Of a DNA stretch of 7,278 nt, positions 1-5,206 are shown one piece after another. The stretch comes from Cyanobacteria bacterium UBA1221 (GTDB taxonomy: Bacteria; Cyanobacteriota; Vampirovibrionia; Gastranaerophilales; Gastranaerophilaceae): NCBI GenBank assembly GCA_002309425.1, contig DBXD01000021.1, forward strand, positions 27,816-35,093, given 5' to 3'. Every line of letters begins with the position of its first letter. The first letter of the stretch is position 1. The position numbers and the translations under genes are program-made. The notes under the pieces are model-generated. The model did not search any database, was not told the DNA's origin, and saw only the letters and a program-made list of their open reading frames with translations.

Positions 1-1181
1 GAATCTTTTAAAGCACCGTTTTGAATTGATTTTGCAACGGGAATCCTTGCCCAGCCCGGAACGGTTGCACCGTCAGAGTATTTAGACAGAATTTCATCGG
101 CTTTACATTCATCCATATCGCAATGCATACCTTTTGCAATAGAGGTAAGTGCTTCTGCCCTTGTAACCTTTTTGTTCGGCATAAATCTGCCGTTCGGGTA
201 TCCCGCTAACAAATCCTCATCAACGGCTTTTGCAATAGCGGCATTCGCCCAGTTACGGGTGGGAACATCCTTAAATATGGCTCTTCTTGGTAAACCGCAA
301 TCATCAAGGTTAAAACCTTTGACAAGCATTGTCGCAAATTCTGCGCGGGTAATATCTTTACCCGGTCTGAACATACCGTCAGGATACCCCACAACGACAT
401 TGTTCATAGCGAGTTTATCAATATCACATGATGCCCAATATCCGTTCGGGACATCTGGGAACATTCCGCCGCCCGTATAACTTGGTGCAGCGGCGCCTAT
501 CGGCAAACCCTCCAAGGCCGCTTTCATATCAAAAGGGACCATTGTCTTTTTGATTGCCTGAATAGAGTGATTTGTCTGAACATCAATAGGAATATTATTT
601 CCGTCCATTATTTTTTCGTTTCTGTCTATCGGAACACCGTTATACCTTGTCGGGTCTTCTCCTATGCAGGGTATCTGAGAAGCGGCACCGGTTATTTGCC
701 CCTGAGAAGAAATTGTTGTTCCGCTGATTACAGGATTCATAAACGGTATTGATGCCAAATCTGCAGAAGTTTCACTGGACAGAATTGAATTTGCCTGCTC
801 TCCTACATAATTGTTTGTACCGTAAACCGCATTCGGATAACCGTAAACCTGCCTCATATCCTTTCTTGACGGTTTACCTATTCCCGGACATACGGCACAG
901 GCAGACTCATCAGGTAAAATATTACTCAAATCGTCATTACATCCGCAATCAGGTTTTTTAGTACATTCGCACTCATCAAAAGCCTTCTGGCAATCGCTAC
1001 ATTTTGGCTGCGGATTACACGGACAAGCCTGACCCGTCACAACAGGTAAAGGTTCCGCACACGGCGCCTGAGTAACAGGCTGATTTTGTGTGCAGGGACA
1101 CGCTGCATTTGCCTGATTCAAGGAACACGTTGCTATTCCAACGGCAATCGCAGCTGCCATAGTAAGTTTTTTAATTGTCAT
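1..1181 (-). CDS. Secreted SLH-domain protein with a cysteine-rich N-terminal region (3' end cut off)
   Basis: An open frame of 393 codons starts at ATG 1181 and runs off the window edge without a stop. The start is fixed by a near-perfect ribosome binding site, AAGGAGGT, at 1193-1186. Residues 1-26 form a Sec signal peptide: KK near the start, a hydrophobic core, and the AxA-type site QANA before ACPC. Residues 28-98 hold 13 cysteines, often as CxC or CxxC, in a Pro/Gln-rich context. Residues 100-235 are low-complexity and polar. Three S-layer homology repeats follow: about 240-291 (FPDVPNGYWA, VGYPDGMFRPG, ITRAEFATML), 302-352 (FKDVPTRNWA, AGYPNGRFMPN, VTRAEA), and a third from about 368 cut by the edge. 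SLH repeats anchor exported proteins to cell-wall polymers; in cyanobacteria they also sit at the N-terminus of major porins. Whether a beta-barrel follows cannot be seen. The SLH call is firm; the role is an envelope structural protein by inference. Confidence 0.9.
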   Translation of the reverse strand, partial: MTIKKLTMAAAIAVGIATCSLNQANAACPCTQNQPVTQAPCAEPLPVVTGQACPCNPQPKCSDCQKAFDECECTKKPDCGCNDDLSNILPDESACAVCPGIGKPSRKDMRQVYGYPNAVYGTNNYVGEQANSILSSETSADLASIPFMNPVISGTTISSQGQITGAASQIPCIGEDPTRYNGVPIDRNEKIMDGNNIPIDVQTNHSIQAIKKTMVPFDMKAALEGLPIGAAAPSYTGGGMFPDVPNGYWASCDIDKLAMNNVVVGYPDGMFRPGKDITRAEFATMLVKGFNLDDCGLPRRAIFKDVPTRNWANAAIAKAVDEDLLAGYPNGRFMPNKKVTRAEALTSIAKGMHCDMDECKADEILSKYSDGATVPGWARIPVAKSIQNGALKD

Positions 1182-1201
1182 TTTTACCTCCTTGTAATAT
1201 G

Positions 1202-1238
1202 GCGGGTTTTTAACTCAAATACCCGCAAAAAGTTAAAA
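1202..1238 (-). promoter_or_regulatory. Leader of the SLH gene with two mutually exclusive hairpins
   Basis: Read on the minus strand just upstream of the ribosome binding site, two perfect stems share this stretch. Stem A pairs UUUUAACU (1238-1231) with AGUUAAAA (1215-1208). Stem B pairs GCGGGU (1226-1221) with ACCCGC (1207-1202). The 5' arm of B lies in the loop of A and its 3' arm follows A with no linker, so both cannot form fully at once. Neither stem has a U-tract after it, so this is not a terminator. It could set mRNA stability or translation, or be chance pairing in AT-rich DNA. The pairing is seen; the function is inferred. Confidence 0.4.
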
Positions 1239-1265
1239 AACAAACTTATACCTGATTATGTACTT

Positions 1266-1292
1266 TTTATAAAACGATAAACATTACCGCAA
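1266..1292 (-). promoter_or_regulatory. Weak candidate promoter for the SLH gene
   Basis: On the minus strand TTGCGG (1292-1287) is followed after 15 bases by TATAAA (1271-1266), about 85 bases before the start codon. The spacing is short and the -35 matches only four of six consensus bases. It is the best sigma-70-like pair I can find in this gap. Confidence 0.25.
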
Positions 1293-1309
1293 GGTACTAT
1301 TCAGTCAGG

Positions 1310-1408
1310 CTATTTGAATATTGCAAAGAGATAAAATTTAAATGATTGAGGTGGGCACGTTTCACTTTGCCCACCCTACCAACTACGGACTTTCAAATAT
1401 TCAAATAG
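1310..1408. repeat. 99-bp element with 19-bp imperfect terminal inverted repeats (MITE-like)
   Basis: CTATTTGAATATTGCAAAG (1310-1328) is matched as a reverse complement at 1390-1408, with 17 of 19 positions identical; the outer 13 are perfect. The arms enclose a GTAG-type hairpin (1350-1379). No open frame lies inside and I see no convincing target-site duplication at the ends. The layout fits a small non-autonomous mobile element or a compound palindromic repeat. It fills most of the 229-bp gap between the lipoprotein gene and the SLH gene. Confidence 0.6.
1350..1379 (-). repeat. REP-like hairpin with 5' GTAG tetranucleotide
   Basis: On the minus strand GTAG (1379-1376) leads directly into an 8-bp perfect stem, GGTGGGCA (1375-1368) with TGCCCACC (1357-1350), around a 10-nt loop. 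A GTAG or GGAG tetranucleotide at the foot of an imperfect palindrome is the hallmark of REP sequences moved by RAYT (TnpA-REP, IS200-related Y1) proteins. It shares the start GTAGGGTRG with the palindrome at 2255-2276, in the opposite orientation. There is no U-tract, so it is not a standard terminator. Confidence 0.6.
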
Positions 1409-1419
1409 GACTACGGACT
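1382..1419. repeat. 10-bp direct repeat spanning the lipoprotein stop codon
   Basis: ACTACGGACT occurs at 1382-1391 and again at 1410-1419, 28 bases apart. On the minus strand the second copy reads AGT CCG TAG T and so encodes the last two residues (Ser-Pro) and the TAG stop of the lipoprotein gene. The copies lie on either side of the right arm of the inverted-repeat element at 1390-1408, which suggests duplication during insertion or rearrangement. Confidence 0.5.
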
Positions 1420-2121
1420 ATTAATTAATTTGGAATTTTCTAACATTTCTAATTGTCTATTTACACGGTTTCTGTGTTCTTTTATTGTTATACTATCTGT
1501 TTTTTCCAGTTCTGTATTATAGTTGCCTAGAGCATTTGTATATTGAATATATGCACTTCCATCTTCACCCAGACCTAAATATATATCCCCTAAAAGTTCA
1601 GGTAAACTTATTAATTTTTCTTCATATGAATCTTCATAATAGGGTATTGCTTTTTCAGCCCACATAAGAGCGGTTTTATATTCTTTAAGTTTTATATATT
1701 CTTTTGATATTCCCATAGCTTGTGATGCAGCCATAAAACCATCATCATTTATGCTCTTTAAATAATTTTCATATGATATCTTTAAATATTTTATTTTTTC
1801 TGCTGTAGTTTCTGCTTGGTCGGCTATTATAATAGCTTCAAGTCCTAAAGACTGCCATCTATCAAGATTTTTTCTTGTGCAGTGGTCATAATAAAAATTA
1901 ATTCTCTGCTTGCGTTCTTCATAATCTAATTTTTTATTACTTTCGTAAAAAAATGTTTGCTGTTCCAGTTCCTCACAAGATACTTGAGATATATTTTCTT
2001 CTTTTATTTCTTGTTGTTTTTGTTGTATTTGATTTGTATTTTCTTCATTTACATTATTTTTAGCTGAACAACCGGAAGCAAAAATACATATTATTAAAAG
2101 CATTAAAAATCTTTTTTTCAT
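1411..2121 (-). CDS. Small TPR-like lipoprotein of unknown function
   Basis: This encodes 236 residues. The N-terminus is a lipoprotein signal peptide: KKR, a hydrophobic core, and the lipobox FASGC with the lipidated cysteine at residue 18. A Gln/Glu/Asn-rich linker covers about 20-55. From about 90 to 205 the chain is helical with TPR-like pairs, for example GISKEYIKLKEYKTALMWAE at 137-156 followed by KAIPYY, and LPELLGDIYLGLG at 173-185 followed by AYIQYTNALGNY. TPR domains usually mediate protein contacts, so an envelope scaffold or accessory role is a fair guess; no enzyme motif is visible. The start has AAAGGA at 2133-2128, six bases upstream. The stop lies inside a direct repeat beside a palindromic element, so the original C-terminus may have differed. 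The gene looks more AT-rich than the murein and ribosomal genes. An exact family is not recognised. Confidence 0.8.
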   Translation of the reverse strand: MKKRFLMLLIICIFASGCSAKNNVNEENTNQIQQKQQEIKEENISQVSCEELEQQTFFYESNKKLDYEERKQRINFYYDHCTRKNLDRWQSLGLEAIIIADQAETTAEKIKYLKISYENYLKSINDDGFMAASQAMGISKEYIKLKEYKTALMWAEKAIPYYEDSYEEKLISLPELLGDIYLGLGEDGSAYIQYTNALGNYNTELEKTDSITIKEHRNRVNRQLEMLENSKLINSP

Positions 2122-2134
2122 ATAGTTTCCTTTC

Positions 2135-2254
2135 TTATCTGCTTAAATTCCTCATTAATCCGACAATCTGACCTACGATTATAATCTTACTTAATTCATC
2201 ACCTGTCAACTTTATAACATCATAAAATGTATTGTCAGACTTTATAACAAGGTC
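2135..2254 (-). pseudogene. Remnant of a LexA/CI-like (S24 peptidase family) repressor, C-terminal tip only
   Basis: A frame with no credible start codon encodes 39 residues and a TAA at 2137-2135. It reads DLVIKSDNTFYDVIKLTGDE, then LSKIIIVGQIVGLMRNLSR. This matches the usual end of phage-type and LexA-type repressors: a strand ending in K/R-SDN-x-x-Y, a short acidic stretch, then I-I-G-x-V-V-G and an aromatic or Arg near the end. The frame stays open upstream only to a TGA at 2269-2267 inside the adjacent REP palindrome, so the DNA-binding domain and catalytic Ser/Lys are gone. The stop falls just before the ribosome binding site of the lipoprotein gene. The family call rests on pattern memory of a short segment. 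Confidence 0.55.
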
Positions 2255-2312
2255 GTAGGGTAGACTTCAGTCTACCTATAAAACCTTGTTGGTTGACTAA
2301 AGTCAACTATAC
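2246..2312. repeat. REPIN/BIME-like inverted pair of REP palindromes
   Basis: On the plus strand GTAG (2255-2258) leads into the palindrome GGTAGACT-TC-AGTCTACC (2259-2276). A second palindrome, GTTGACT-AA-AGTCAAC, lies at 2292-2307. The 22-base unit 2255-2276 and the reverse complement of 2291-2312 agree at 17 of 22 positions, so these are two related REPs in inverted orientation with a 14-base spacer. An outer 8-bp stem, AACAAGGT (2246-2253) with ACCTTGTT (2283-2290), encloses the first palindrome. REPINs are spread by RAYT transposases acting in trans; none is in this window. The pair sits exactly between the repressor remnant and the GNAT-like gene, and supplies that gene's stop codon. 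Confidence 0.65.
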
Positions 2313-3175
2313 ATAGCTGATTTTTTTAATAATATCGGCTGAGACAGTGCCAAAAGAATCCATTCATCACGAGCTGCGTCACTTAAATGCATCAAAATAT
2401 TCGTATCATCACGAAACTCTTGTTTAAGCCCGGCTTTATTTAAACAAATTGCAAGATTTTCGCGCGTTTTATTAATATTAAAATAGGGTATTTCATTTTC
2501 TATATTAAAAACAAGCATTTTTCTGACGGTATTTTCATCTGTTTTTAGCCTTTTGCACCAATAGTCAACATATTTTTTAATTTCATCTTCACTGCGAATA
2601 ACTAGGTAATCATTACTCTGAAACCCGCATTTGGAATGAAAATCATAAGCATCTTGAACTGATATAATATCTATATTGCTGTAACCATTCTCAAGCATTG
2701 TTTCAACCTTCATCTGTTGTTCTCTTAGCCCAACACCTGAAAGGCCTTTAGCCATTATTGCATCCATATAACCGGGAGAAATTTTTTTATTTTTAGTATC
2801 TAAATTTATACATAATGTACCAACCTCTGATAAGCCGCCCTTCGGGTTTTCACGATAAAAACAATATTTTTCTTCTTTCAACGAGGGATTGTTGCTTAAA
2901 AATTGGCTGCTTATTTGCTTTACGTATATATCAACCGGTTTTTCTGTCTTTTTATCCAGCACATATGTCAAAAAGTAACCCTCTCTTGGCATACTTTTGG
3001 GCGTATAGTCCATATTATACAATTTTTGAGCGGTTTTGGAGGTTATTGCTTTAAGTCCGAAACGGTCTTGCGAACTTTTAACGAACGTGTCATTTTGCGA
3101 TGAAGTAAATGCAGGTTTGTAGTAATTTTTATAGTTATTATTTATATATGAATTTGTAATATTATATACTTTCAT
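2303..3175 (-). CDS. GNAT-like protein of unknown substrate
   Basis: This encodes 290 residues. The first 25 are Asn/Tyr-rich and end in KPAFTSS, a style I associate with Gastranaerophilales proteins; there is no signal peptide. The middle resembles a GNAT acetyltransferase: SGVGLREQQMKVETMLENGY at 146-165 looks like the acetyl-CoA pyrophosphate loop and following helix, and AYDFHSKCGF at 176-185 looks like the typical A-x-x-F-(Y/H)-x-K-x-G-F motif near the end of the fold. The last 100 residues match nothing I recognise. The start has AAAGGA at 3188-3183, seven bases upstream. The stop TGA (2305-2303) and the last two residues lie inside the REP repeat, so the C-terminus may have been replaced. 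The gene follows the rpmA terminator and appears monocistronic. The CDS is secure; the GNAT assignment is moderate and the substrate unknown. Confidence 0.75.
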   Translation of the reverse strand: MKVYNITNSYINNNYKNYYKPAFTSSQNDTFVKSSQDRFGLKAITSKTAQKLYNMDYTPKSMPREGYFLTYVLDKKTEKPVDIYVKQISSQFLSNNPSLKEEKYCFYRENPKGGLSEVGTLCINLDTKNKKISPGYMDAIMAKGLSGVGLREQQMKVETMLENGYSNIDIISVQDAYDFHSKCGFQSNDYLVIRSEDEIKKYVDYWCKRLKTDENTVRKMLVFNIENEIPYFNINKTRENLAICLNKAGLKQEFRDDTNILMHLSDAARDEWILLALSQPILLKKSAMYS

Positions 3176-3233
3176 AAAATAATCCTTTGGATAAAATAAA
3201 AACCGAAAAAATATTTTTTTGCTGTTTTAATCA

Positions 3234-3266
3234 AAAAAAGGCTCCCTTTAACAGAGAGCCTTTTTT
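3234..3266 (-). terminator. Intrinsic terminator of rplU-rpmA
   Basis: An 11-bp stem, AAAAAAGGCTC (3234-3244) with GAGCCTTTTTT (3256-3266), encloses an 11-base loop. On the minus strand the GC core is followed by seven U residues, a textbook Rho-independent terminator 18 bases after the rpmA stop. It also has a U-tract on the plus strand, so it could act in both directions. Confidence 0.9.
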
Positions 3267-3283
3267 AATATTTAATATTTCGA

Positions 3284-3538
3284 TTATACTGCGTATACAC
3301 TGACTTGTTTGCGGTCACGTCTGTGTGGTTCAAATTTCACCTGACCGTCAATGATAGCATATAAAGTATCATCTGAACCGATACCTACATTGTTCCCCGG
3401 GTGGATTTTTGTTCCTCTCTGGCGAACCAAGATATTACCGGCCTTAACCATTTCACCGCCGTATTTTTTAACACCCAAGCGCTTCGCTTCGGAGTCACGA
3501 CCGTTACGGGTTGATCCCATACCTTTCTTATGTGCCAT
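3284..3538 (-). CDS. rpmA: 50S ribosomal protein L27
   Basis: This encodes 84 residues, full family length. L27 binds near the peptidyl transferase centre of the large ribosomal subunit, where its N-terminal tail reaches the tRNA CCA ends. The protein begins MAHKKGMGSTRNGRDSEAKR and keeps the core RQRGTKIHPGNNVG and DDTLYAIIDGQVKFE. There is no cleavable N-terminal extension of the kind processed by Prp in Firmicutes. The GMGSTRNGRDS, HPGNNVG and terminal VSVYAV segments look more like cyanobacterial L27 than E. coli L27. The ribosome binding site AAGGAG is at 3552-3547. It lies 34 bases after rplU in the usual order and is followed by a strong terminator. Confidence 0.97.
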   Translation of the reverse strand: MAHKKGMGSTRNGRDSEAKRLGVKKYGGEMVKAGNILVRQRGTKIHPGNNVGIGSDDTLYAIIDGQVKFEPHRRDRKQVSVYAV

Positions 3539-3572
3539 TTTTATTTCTCCTTGTTAATTAATTCCGTTTTAC

Positions 3573-3920
3573 TTATGCTTCAGCCTTTTCTGCTGAATCT
3601 TTCTTTGCAGAAGTTCTGATCTTTGTAATCATAACTCTTGTGAACTGCTGTCTGTGACCTTGTTTTTTTCTGTAACCTTTTTTGGGTCTTTGTTTAAAAA
3701 CAATAATCTTTTTTGCTTTGTCATGCTTTACGACAGTACCTTCAACAGAAGCACCTGTAACGTAAGGCTGACCTACTTTAGATTTCTTACCGTTAACTAA
3801 CATAACGATTTTATCAAAAGTAACTTTTGAATCTTTTTCGGCATCTAACAATTCCATGTCGATGTAACGACCTTCTTCAACGGGGTATTGTTTTCCGCCT
3901 GCTTCAACAATTGCGTACAT
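3573..3920 (-). CDS. rplU: 50S ribosomal protein L21
   Basis: This encodes 115 residues. L21 binds 23S rRNA in the large subunit. The start MYAIVEAGGKQYPVEEGRY is typical, as is the basic signature VFKQRPKKGYRKKQGHRQQF at about 84-103, followed by TRVMITKI. The protein is about ten residues longer than the common 103-residue form because of a charged tail (KKDSAEKAEA). The start codon has AAAGGA upstream. It is the first gene of the rplU-rpmA pair, with its own promoter and a leader of about 120 nt. The common third member, obg or a ysxB/prp-like gene, is absent from this unit. Confidence 0.97.
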   Translation of the reverse strand: MYAIVEAGGKQYPVEEGRYIDMELLDAEKDSKVTFDKIVMLVNGKKSKVGQPYVTGASVEGTVVKHDKAKKIIVFKQRPKKGYRKKQGHRQQFTRVMITKIRTSAKKDSAEKAEA

Positions 3921-4040
3921 TTTCTTTTCCTTTCGTTTTGGGTTTCGTAACCTCGTTTGGCTGTCTTAATTATACTTCGGCCGGGCTATTGGGTCTGCCC
4001 CGGGGTTTTCTTGAACGATTTACCCATAGTAATACACTTA
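3921..4040 (-). promoter_or_regulatory. Structured 5' leader of rplU (possible autoregulatory leader)
   Basis: From the likely start near 4040 to the rplU ATG the transcript has an unusually GC-rich patch in an AT-rich setting. CC-G-GGGC (4003-3997) can pair with GCCC-GG (3986-3981), giving six pairs with one bulged G and a 10-nt loop. A small stem GGTT/AACC closes the tetraloop ACGA (3952-3941). A competing GGGT (4025-4022)/ACCC (4006-4003) pairing overlaps the first stem. L21 leaders that bind ribosomal protein are known in Firmicutes; I cannot say this is homologous. A tiny ATG frame, MGKSFKKTPGQTQ, occupies 4027-3986 but lacks a good ribosome binding site. Confidence 0.45.
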
Positions 4041-4045
4041 CAGAT

Positions 4046-4074
4046 ATTATTGATTGCTAAAACACTTGTGTCAA
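4046..4074 (-). promoter_or_regulatory. Sigma-70-type promoter of rplU-rpmA
   Basis: On the minus strand a perfect -35 TTGACA (4074-4069) is followed after the ideal 17 bases by AATAAT (4051-4046), five of six to the -10 consensus. The predicted start is near 4040. It lies just after the murG stop, so the ribosomal pair has its own promoter; no terminator separates it from murG, so read-through from the murein genes is also possible. Confidence 0.75.
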
Positions 4075-4096
4075 GTAGTATTAATATTTGTAAATT

Positions 4097-5206
4097 CTAT
4101 TTACCAGTTATTTCATCCAACTGCTCAACAATTTTTTCAACGCCGTCATATTTTGCAAGTTTCAGGGCATTATTTTGGAGCGAAGTTAATTTTTCATTAT
4201 CATTTATCAGCAGGTTCAGCAGTTCTTCCAGATGTTTTTCATCTGCTTGGGAATCCTCCAGATACAAAGATGCACCGTTTTCAGACATATATTTTGCATT
4301 CTTTCTCTGGTGGTCAGCTGCTGCATGCGGATACGGAACAAGAATTGATGCTAAACCCGCCGCTTCGATTTCGGATAAACTCAGAGAACCTGCTCGTGAA
4401 ATCGCTATATCAGAGGCTTTTAAAACTGTTACCATATCCTCAAAATACGGCCTTATCAGTATATTTTTGTCAGCCTCATACTCAGGGTAAATCCGTATAA
4501 TCTGTTCAATTACTCTTTCAAAATTTTTCTTTCCTGTCTGAAAAATAATTTGAACATCTTTTTCCTTACTCAATTTTTTAAGCAATACGACCGATGCATC
4601 ATTTATTGTCCTCGCCCCCTGAGAACCACCCATGATACAGAGAGTAAGCTTGTCCTCCAAACACATATTTTTTCTTGCCTCAGTTTTTGTTAATGTTTTG
4701 AAGGCAGGACGTATGGGATTCCCGTTTACATATATATTTTTATTTTTTATAAATTTCTTTGCACTCTCAAACTCAACAGAAACCGCCCGTGCATACGGAG
4801 CCAGATATCTGGTAACTAACCCCGGCTGCGCATCGCAATCATGCATCATATAAGGCTTGCCCAGAATTTTAGCTGCAATCATTGCAGGCGCCGAAACATA
4901 CCCGCCCGTGCCAAATACAGCATCAGGCTTATATTTTAAAATATAATAAATACTTTTTACTACGGCAAACAAAAGCTGAAAGCCCCATTTAACAAGCGAT
5001 ATTGCGAGTTTTCTCGGCATACCGTGAACATTTATCGGTAAAAATTCATAATCTTTTTGAGAAACAATATTATATTCAAGATTTTTGGGATTCCCGACAT
5101 AAAAAACTTTTTCGCCTTTTTTTAGAAGTTCATCAGCAACCGCAACCGCAGGATATATATGACCGCCTGTTCCTCCGCCCGTAACAAAATAAGTTTTTTC
5201 AGACAT
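4097..5206 (-). CDS. murG: UDP-GlcNAc:lipid I N-acetylglucosaminyltransferase MurG
   Basis: This encodes 369 residues. MurG adds GlcNAc to lipid I on the inner face of the membrane to make lipid II. It is a GT-B (GT28) enzyme with two Rossmann domains. Visible motifs are the loop GGGTGGHIYPA at 10-20, GTGGYVSAPA at 99-108, GGSQGARTIND at 193-203, and the donor-site block SRAGSLSLSEIEAAGL at 270-285 with PYPHAAADHQ at 291-300. A hydrophobic stretch at about 69-90 would touch the membrane. The segment that is usually HExN is HDCD here (122-125). I chose the second ATG (5206): AAGGA (5220-5216) sits nine bases before it but directly abuts the first ATG at 5215. That start overlaps the ftsW stop by 8 bp (ATGTCTGA), which suggests translational coupling. 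Confidence 0.96.
   Translation of the reverse strand: MSEKTYFVTGGGTGGHIYPAVAVADELLKKGEKVFYVGNPKNLEYNIVSQKDYEFLPINVHGMPRKLAISLVKWGFQLLFAVVKSIYYILKYKPDAVFGTGGYVSAPAMIAAKILGKPYMMHDCDAQPGLVTRYLAPYARAVSVEFESAKKFIKNKNIYVNGNPIRPAFKTLTKTEARKNMCLEDKLTLCIMGGSQGARTINDASVVLLKKLSKEKDVQIIFQTGKKNFERVIEQIIRIYPEYEADKNILIRPYFEDMVTVLKASDIAISRAGSLSLSEIEAAGLASILVPYPHAAADHQRKNAKYMSENGASLYLEDSQADEKHLEELLNLLINDNEKLTSLQNNALKLAKYDGVEKIVEQLDEITGK

Noticed and set aside
172..480. A plus-strand frame of 102 codons opposite the SLH gene.
   Set aside because: The minus strand encodes clear SLH repeats across the same bases; the plus frame is an antisense shadow.
1117..1181. Cys19 in the SLH protein's signal peptide as a lipobox.
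   Set aside because: The residues before it are IAT, and Thr directly before the cysteine is not accepted by signal peptidase II. A normal AxA site follows at residues 24-26.
1202..1238. A compact H-type pseudoknot riboswitch (preQ1-like) before the SLH gene.
   Set aside because: The 3' arms of the two stems abut with no linker to cross an 8-bp helix, so a full pseudoknot is not sterically reasonable, and the preQ1 consensus is absent.
1350..1379. The GTGGGCA hairpin as the terminator of the lipoprotein gene.
   Set aside because: The stem is strong but no U-run follows on the minus strand; the GTAG foot fits a REP better.
2172..2203. TTGACA followed by TATAAT on the minus strand, looking like a promoter for the lipoprotein gene.
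   Set aside because: The spacer is 20 bases, too long for a normal sigma-70 promoter, and both hexamers fall inside the repressor remnant's reading frame (codons for KLTG and KIIIV). Chance is the simpler reading, although it could have been co-opted.
4090..4104. Small hairpin GTAAAT/ATTTAC around the murG stop codon as a terminator.
   Set aside because: It has only six A/T-rich pairs, a 3-base loop and no U-tract, so it is unlikely to stop transcription.
3957..4500. Plus-strand open frames of 177 and 148 codons antisense to murG and the rplU leader.
   Set aside because: They are shadows of murG in other frames, with no ribosome binding site, no recognisable domain and low-complexity Ser/Phe-rich translations.
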